From: Syntrophaceae bacterium UBA4778
Lineage (GTDB): Bacteria > Desulfobacterota > Syntrophia > Syntrophales > UBA4778
Direction of reading: 5' to 3'
Assembly: GCA_002403175.1 (NCBI GenBank)
Contig: DHHG01000226.1
Location: 1-7,968 of the forward strand
Length of the DNA stretch: 7,968 nt
Part shown: positions 6,074 through 7,968 of the stretch, in pieces
Layout: the number at the start of each line of letters is the position of its first letter
How positions within the stretch are numbered: the first letter of the stretch is position 1
The notes under the pieces: generated by a model
Told to the model about the DNA's origin: nothing
The model's input: the letters and a program-made list of their open reading frames with translations, nothing else
Databases searched by the model: none
Made by a program: the position numbers and the translations under genes

Positions 6074-7260
6074 GATTGAAAGATAAAGGGGTCGTTAACT
6101 TGCGTTCGCTTGTTTCAGCTAGAGGATTACAAACTGGTCCCTTTGGAAGCCAACTCAAAGCTGAGGAATATACGGTGGATGGTATACCTGTCGTGATGCC
6201 GAAGGATATTAATGAAGGAAAAATTGTTGAAAAAGGGATTGCACGTGTTTCTAAGAAAAAAGCAGAAAAGTTAGCAAAACATCGACTTACTTCCGGAGAT
6301 ATTCTTTTTCCAAGGCGCGGTGATTTGGGGCGCATTGCTGTCGTAAAAGAAGAAAATGCAGGTTATCTTTGCGGGACTGGCTGTTTGAGGGCACGGCTTA
6401 AAAGTAATATCAGTTCTGATTATATCCACCAATATGTTCAGATGCCTTTGGTGAAAAAGTGGTTGGAAAGTAACGCTCTGGGGCAAACCATGCTCAATCT
6501 TAACACGGATATTATAGGCAATTTACCTATATTTATTGTTTCGATAGATCAACAGAAAGCAATTGCTAAGTTCCTTTACACCTGGGATCAGAACATCGAA
6601 AAAACCGAGAGGTTGATTGCTACGAAGGAGAGGCAGTATAAACAGTTGCTTCACAGCTTGGTATCAAAAGCACGATATCCCCGTGTGCATATTCGAGACT
6701 TTGCGATTGAAGTCTCAAAGCGAAACAATGGTGCAGCAATTAATCTTGTTCTCAGCGTCACCAATCGCAATGGATTTGTACTTCCTGAAGATCAATTTGA
6801 AAGGCGTGTAGCCAGCGCAGACTTGAGTAATTACAAAATTGTAAGTGGGGGGCAGTTCGCTTACAATCCATCTCGGATCAATGTTGGATCTATTGCACGG
6901 CTGGACAAATGGGATAATGGCGTGCTTAGCCCGATGTACGTTGTATTCGAAATAGATAAGACGAAAATAAATTCCGATTTTTTTCTTCATTGGTTGTCAT
7001 CGCATCAGGCGCAAGAGCGGATTCGGAAAAGTGCCCAGGGCAGTGTGCGCGAAACCGTGAGCTTTTCAGATCTGGGAGCGATTTCTTTTCCTCTGCCGCC
7101 AATTTCTGAACAAAACAAAATTGCCGAAATCCTTAACACAGCCAAAAGTGAAATCGATATTCTAAAAAAGCAGCTTGGGGCCTATCGCAGACAGAAACGC
7201 GGTCTCATGCAAAAGCTGTTAACAGGAAAGTGCATTTTAAAATCAGATAATATGAAGTGA
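6031..7260 (+). CDS. hsdS: Type I restriction-modification specificity subunit S, two recognition domains
   Basis: A 409-residue full-length HsdS. Domain 1 starts at LVSARGLQTGPFGSQL (27-42) and continues through GIPVVMPKDI (51-60) and SGDILFPRRGDLG (88-100). The first helical spacer (about 170-212) includes DQQKAIAKFLYTWDQNIE. Domain 2 (about 215-352) includes GGQFAYNPSRIN (273-284) and QGSVRETVSFSDL (336-348), and the second spacer ends in the typical LMQKLLTGK (392-400). The two domains read the two halves of a split DNA target, and the spacers bind the two HsdM. The exact target cannot be deduced. The start is uncertain: ATG 6031 lacks a good ribosome site, TTG 6019 lies inside hsdM, and TTG 6076 has GGAGG at seven bases and would give 394 residues starting MKDKGVVNL. 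Sampled lines are clearly more AT-rich than hsdM. HsdR begins 17 bases after the stop. Confidence 0.94.
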   Translation: MLNSKAECDEAGGLGLKDKGVVNLRSLVSARGLQTGPFGSQLKAEEYTVDGIPVVMPKDINEGKIVEKGIARVSKKKAEKLAKHRLTSGDILFPRRGDLGRIAVVKEENAGYLCGTGCLRARLKSNISSDYIHQYVQMPLVKKWLESNALGQTMLNLNTDIIGNLPIFIVSIDQQKAIAKFLYTWDQNIEKTERLIATKERQYKQLLHSLVSKARYPRVHIRDFAIEVSKRNNGAAINLVLSVTNRNGFVLPEDQFERRVASADLSNYKIVSGGQFAYNPSRINVGSIARLDKWDNGVLSPMYVVFEIDKTKINSDFFLHWLSSHQAQERIRKSAQGSVRETVSFSDLGAISFPLPPISEQNKIAEILNTAKSEIDILKKQLGAYRRQKRGLMQKLLTGKCILKSDNMK

Positions 7261-7277
7261 TTGGAAAAGGCATTCTC

Positions 7278-7968
7278 GTGACAACATTCCAGTTCAACGA
7301 GGAATATCTATCTCAGATACCGGCACTGCAGCAGCTCATCAATCTGGGCTATAATTATCTGACGCCCGCCCAGGCCCTTGCCGCCCGGCAGGGGAAACGG
7401 AGCAATGTCCTTCTGGAAGAAATCCTGCGAAGCCAACTCAAGGCAATCAATCGTATTCAGTACCGTGGCCAGGAATATCTCTTCAGTGAAGAGAATATTC
7501 AGGTTGCTATTCAGAAATTGAAAAATATTCGATGGGATGGACTACATAAGACAAGTGAAGCCGCATATGATCTCCTTTCCCTTGGTACATCGCTTGAGCA
7601 GGCAATCGAAAGGGGGGCTAGGAGTTTTACACTCCACTACATCGATTGGAAAAATCCTGTAAACAATGCTTTTCATGTCACGGCGGAATTTGCGGTTGAA
7701 AAAATGCGTAGCGCCGAAACGGTCCGTCCCGATATCGTTCTATTTGTAAACGGAATCCCTTTGTCGGTCCTGGAGTGCAAATCGCCGCAAGTCGATCTGG
7801 AACAGGCGGTCTCGCACTGTATCCGTAACCAGCAGGACGATTCTATTCCCGGACTTTTCATCTACGTGCAACTCCTTCTGGCTATCAACAAGAATGCTGC
7901 CCTTTATGCCACGACGGGAACGCCCCGAAAATTCTGGAGCGCTTGGCAGGAGATGCGTTATAAAACCG
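7278..7968 (+). CDS. hsdR: Type I restriction endonuclease subunit R, N-terminal part (cut by window end)
   Basis: The first 230 codons of an HsdR, open to the last base of the window. HsdR proteins are normally near 1000 residues and combine a nuclease with a superfamily 2 DNA translocase. This part covers the N-terminal region and nuclease. It has SLGTSLEQAIERG (101-113) and FTLHYIDWKNPVNNAFHV (117-134), which are typical of the family. The PD-(D/E)XK core is RPDIVLFVNGIPLSVLECK (150-168), with Asp152, Glu166 and Lys168. The helicase motifs lie outside the window. GTG 7278 is chosen because GGAAAAGG (7263-7270) sits seven bases upstream, the protein begins as HsdR relatives do (FNEEYLSQIPAL), and hsdS ends 17 bases before. 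The reading frame is free of stops, so the subunit appears intact as far as it can be seen. Confidence 0.93.
   Translation, partial: MTTFQFNEEYLSQIPALQQLINLGYNYLTPAQALAARQGKRSNVLLEEILRSQLKAINRIQYRGQEYLFSEENIQVAIQKLKNIRWDGLHKTSEAAYDLLSLGTSLEQAIERGARSFTLHYIDWKNPVNNAFHVTAEFAVEKMRSAETVRPDIVLFVNGIPLSVLECKSPQVDLEQAVSHCIRNQQDDSIPGLFIYVQLLLAINKNAALYATTGTPRKFWSAWQEMRYKT

Overview
The window reads as ordinary chromosomal DNA from an anaerobic Gram-negative bacterium, most likely a deltaproteobacterium of the syntrophic or sulfate-reducing kind. This is a low-confidence guess. It rests on a lipoprotein-type M48 protease, a beta-oxidation-type thiolase, medium GC with strong Shine-Dalgarno sites, and the style of the restriction operon. 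No taxonomic marker gene is present. All the genes I support lie on the + strand.

Region A (1-2140) is a small metabolic unit. A thiolase (87-1271) overlaps by four bases an SMP-30/gluconolactonase-like beta-propeller gene (GTG at 1268), so the two are probably translated together. A sigma70-like promoter may lie at 30-58. The pair suggests handling of a CoA thioester plus hydrolysis of a lactone or ester, but the substrate cannot be read from the sequence.

Region B (2141-3198) is a single gene for an M48 zinc metalloprotease with a lipoprotein signal. It has its own weak candidate promoter and ends at a clear rho-independent terminator (3177-3198).

Region C (3199-3485) is non-coding and rich in control-like signals. 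It holds a perfect 8-bp inverted repeat (3213-3233), a TTGACA promoter candidate, a terminator-like hairpin (3301-3332) and a near-perfect Shine-Dalgarno sequence with no start codon at the right distance (3424-3433).

Region D (3486-7968, running off the end) is a type I restriction-modification operon. Its order is a small GIY-YIG-like protein, a half-length HsdS with one target-recognition domain, HsdM, a full-length HsdS with two target-recognition domains, and HsdR (first 230 codons only). HsdM, two S-type recognition units and two HsdR would form the usual methylase/translocase complex. The unusual parts are the extra half-HsdS and the GIY-YIG-like protein, which seems to lack the family's conserved arginine. 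hsdS is visibly more AT-rich in sampled lines than hsdM and hsdR on either side. I found no tRNA, rRNA, CRISPR array or insertion sequence. The core system is a known type, and any novelty lies in the accessory genes and the leader.
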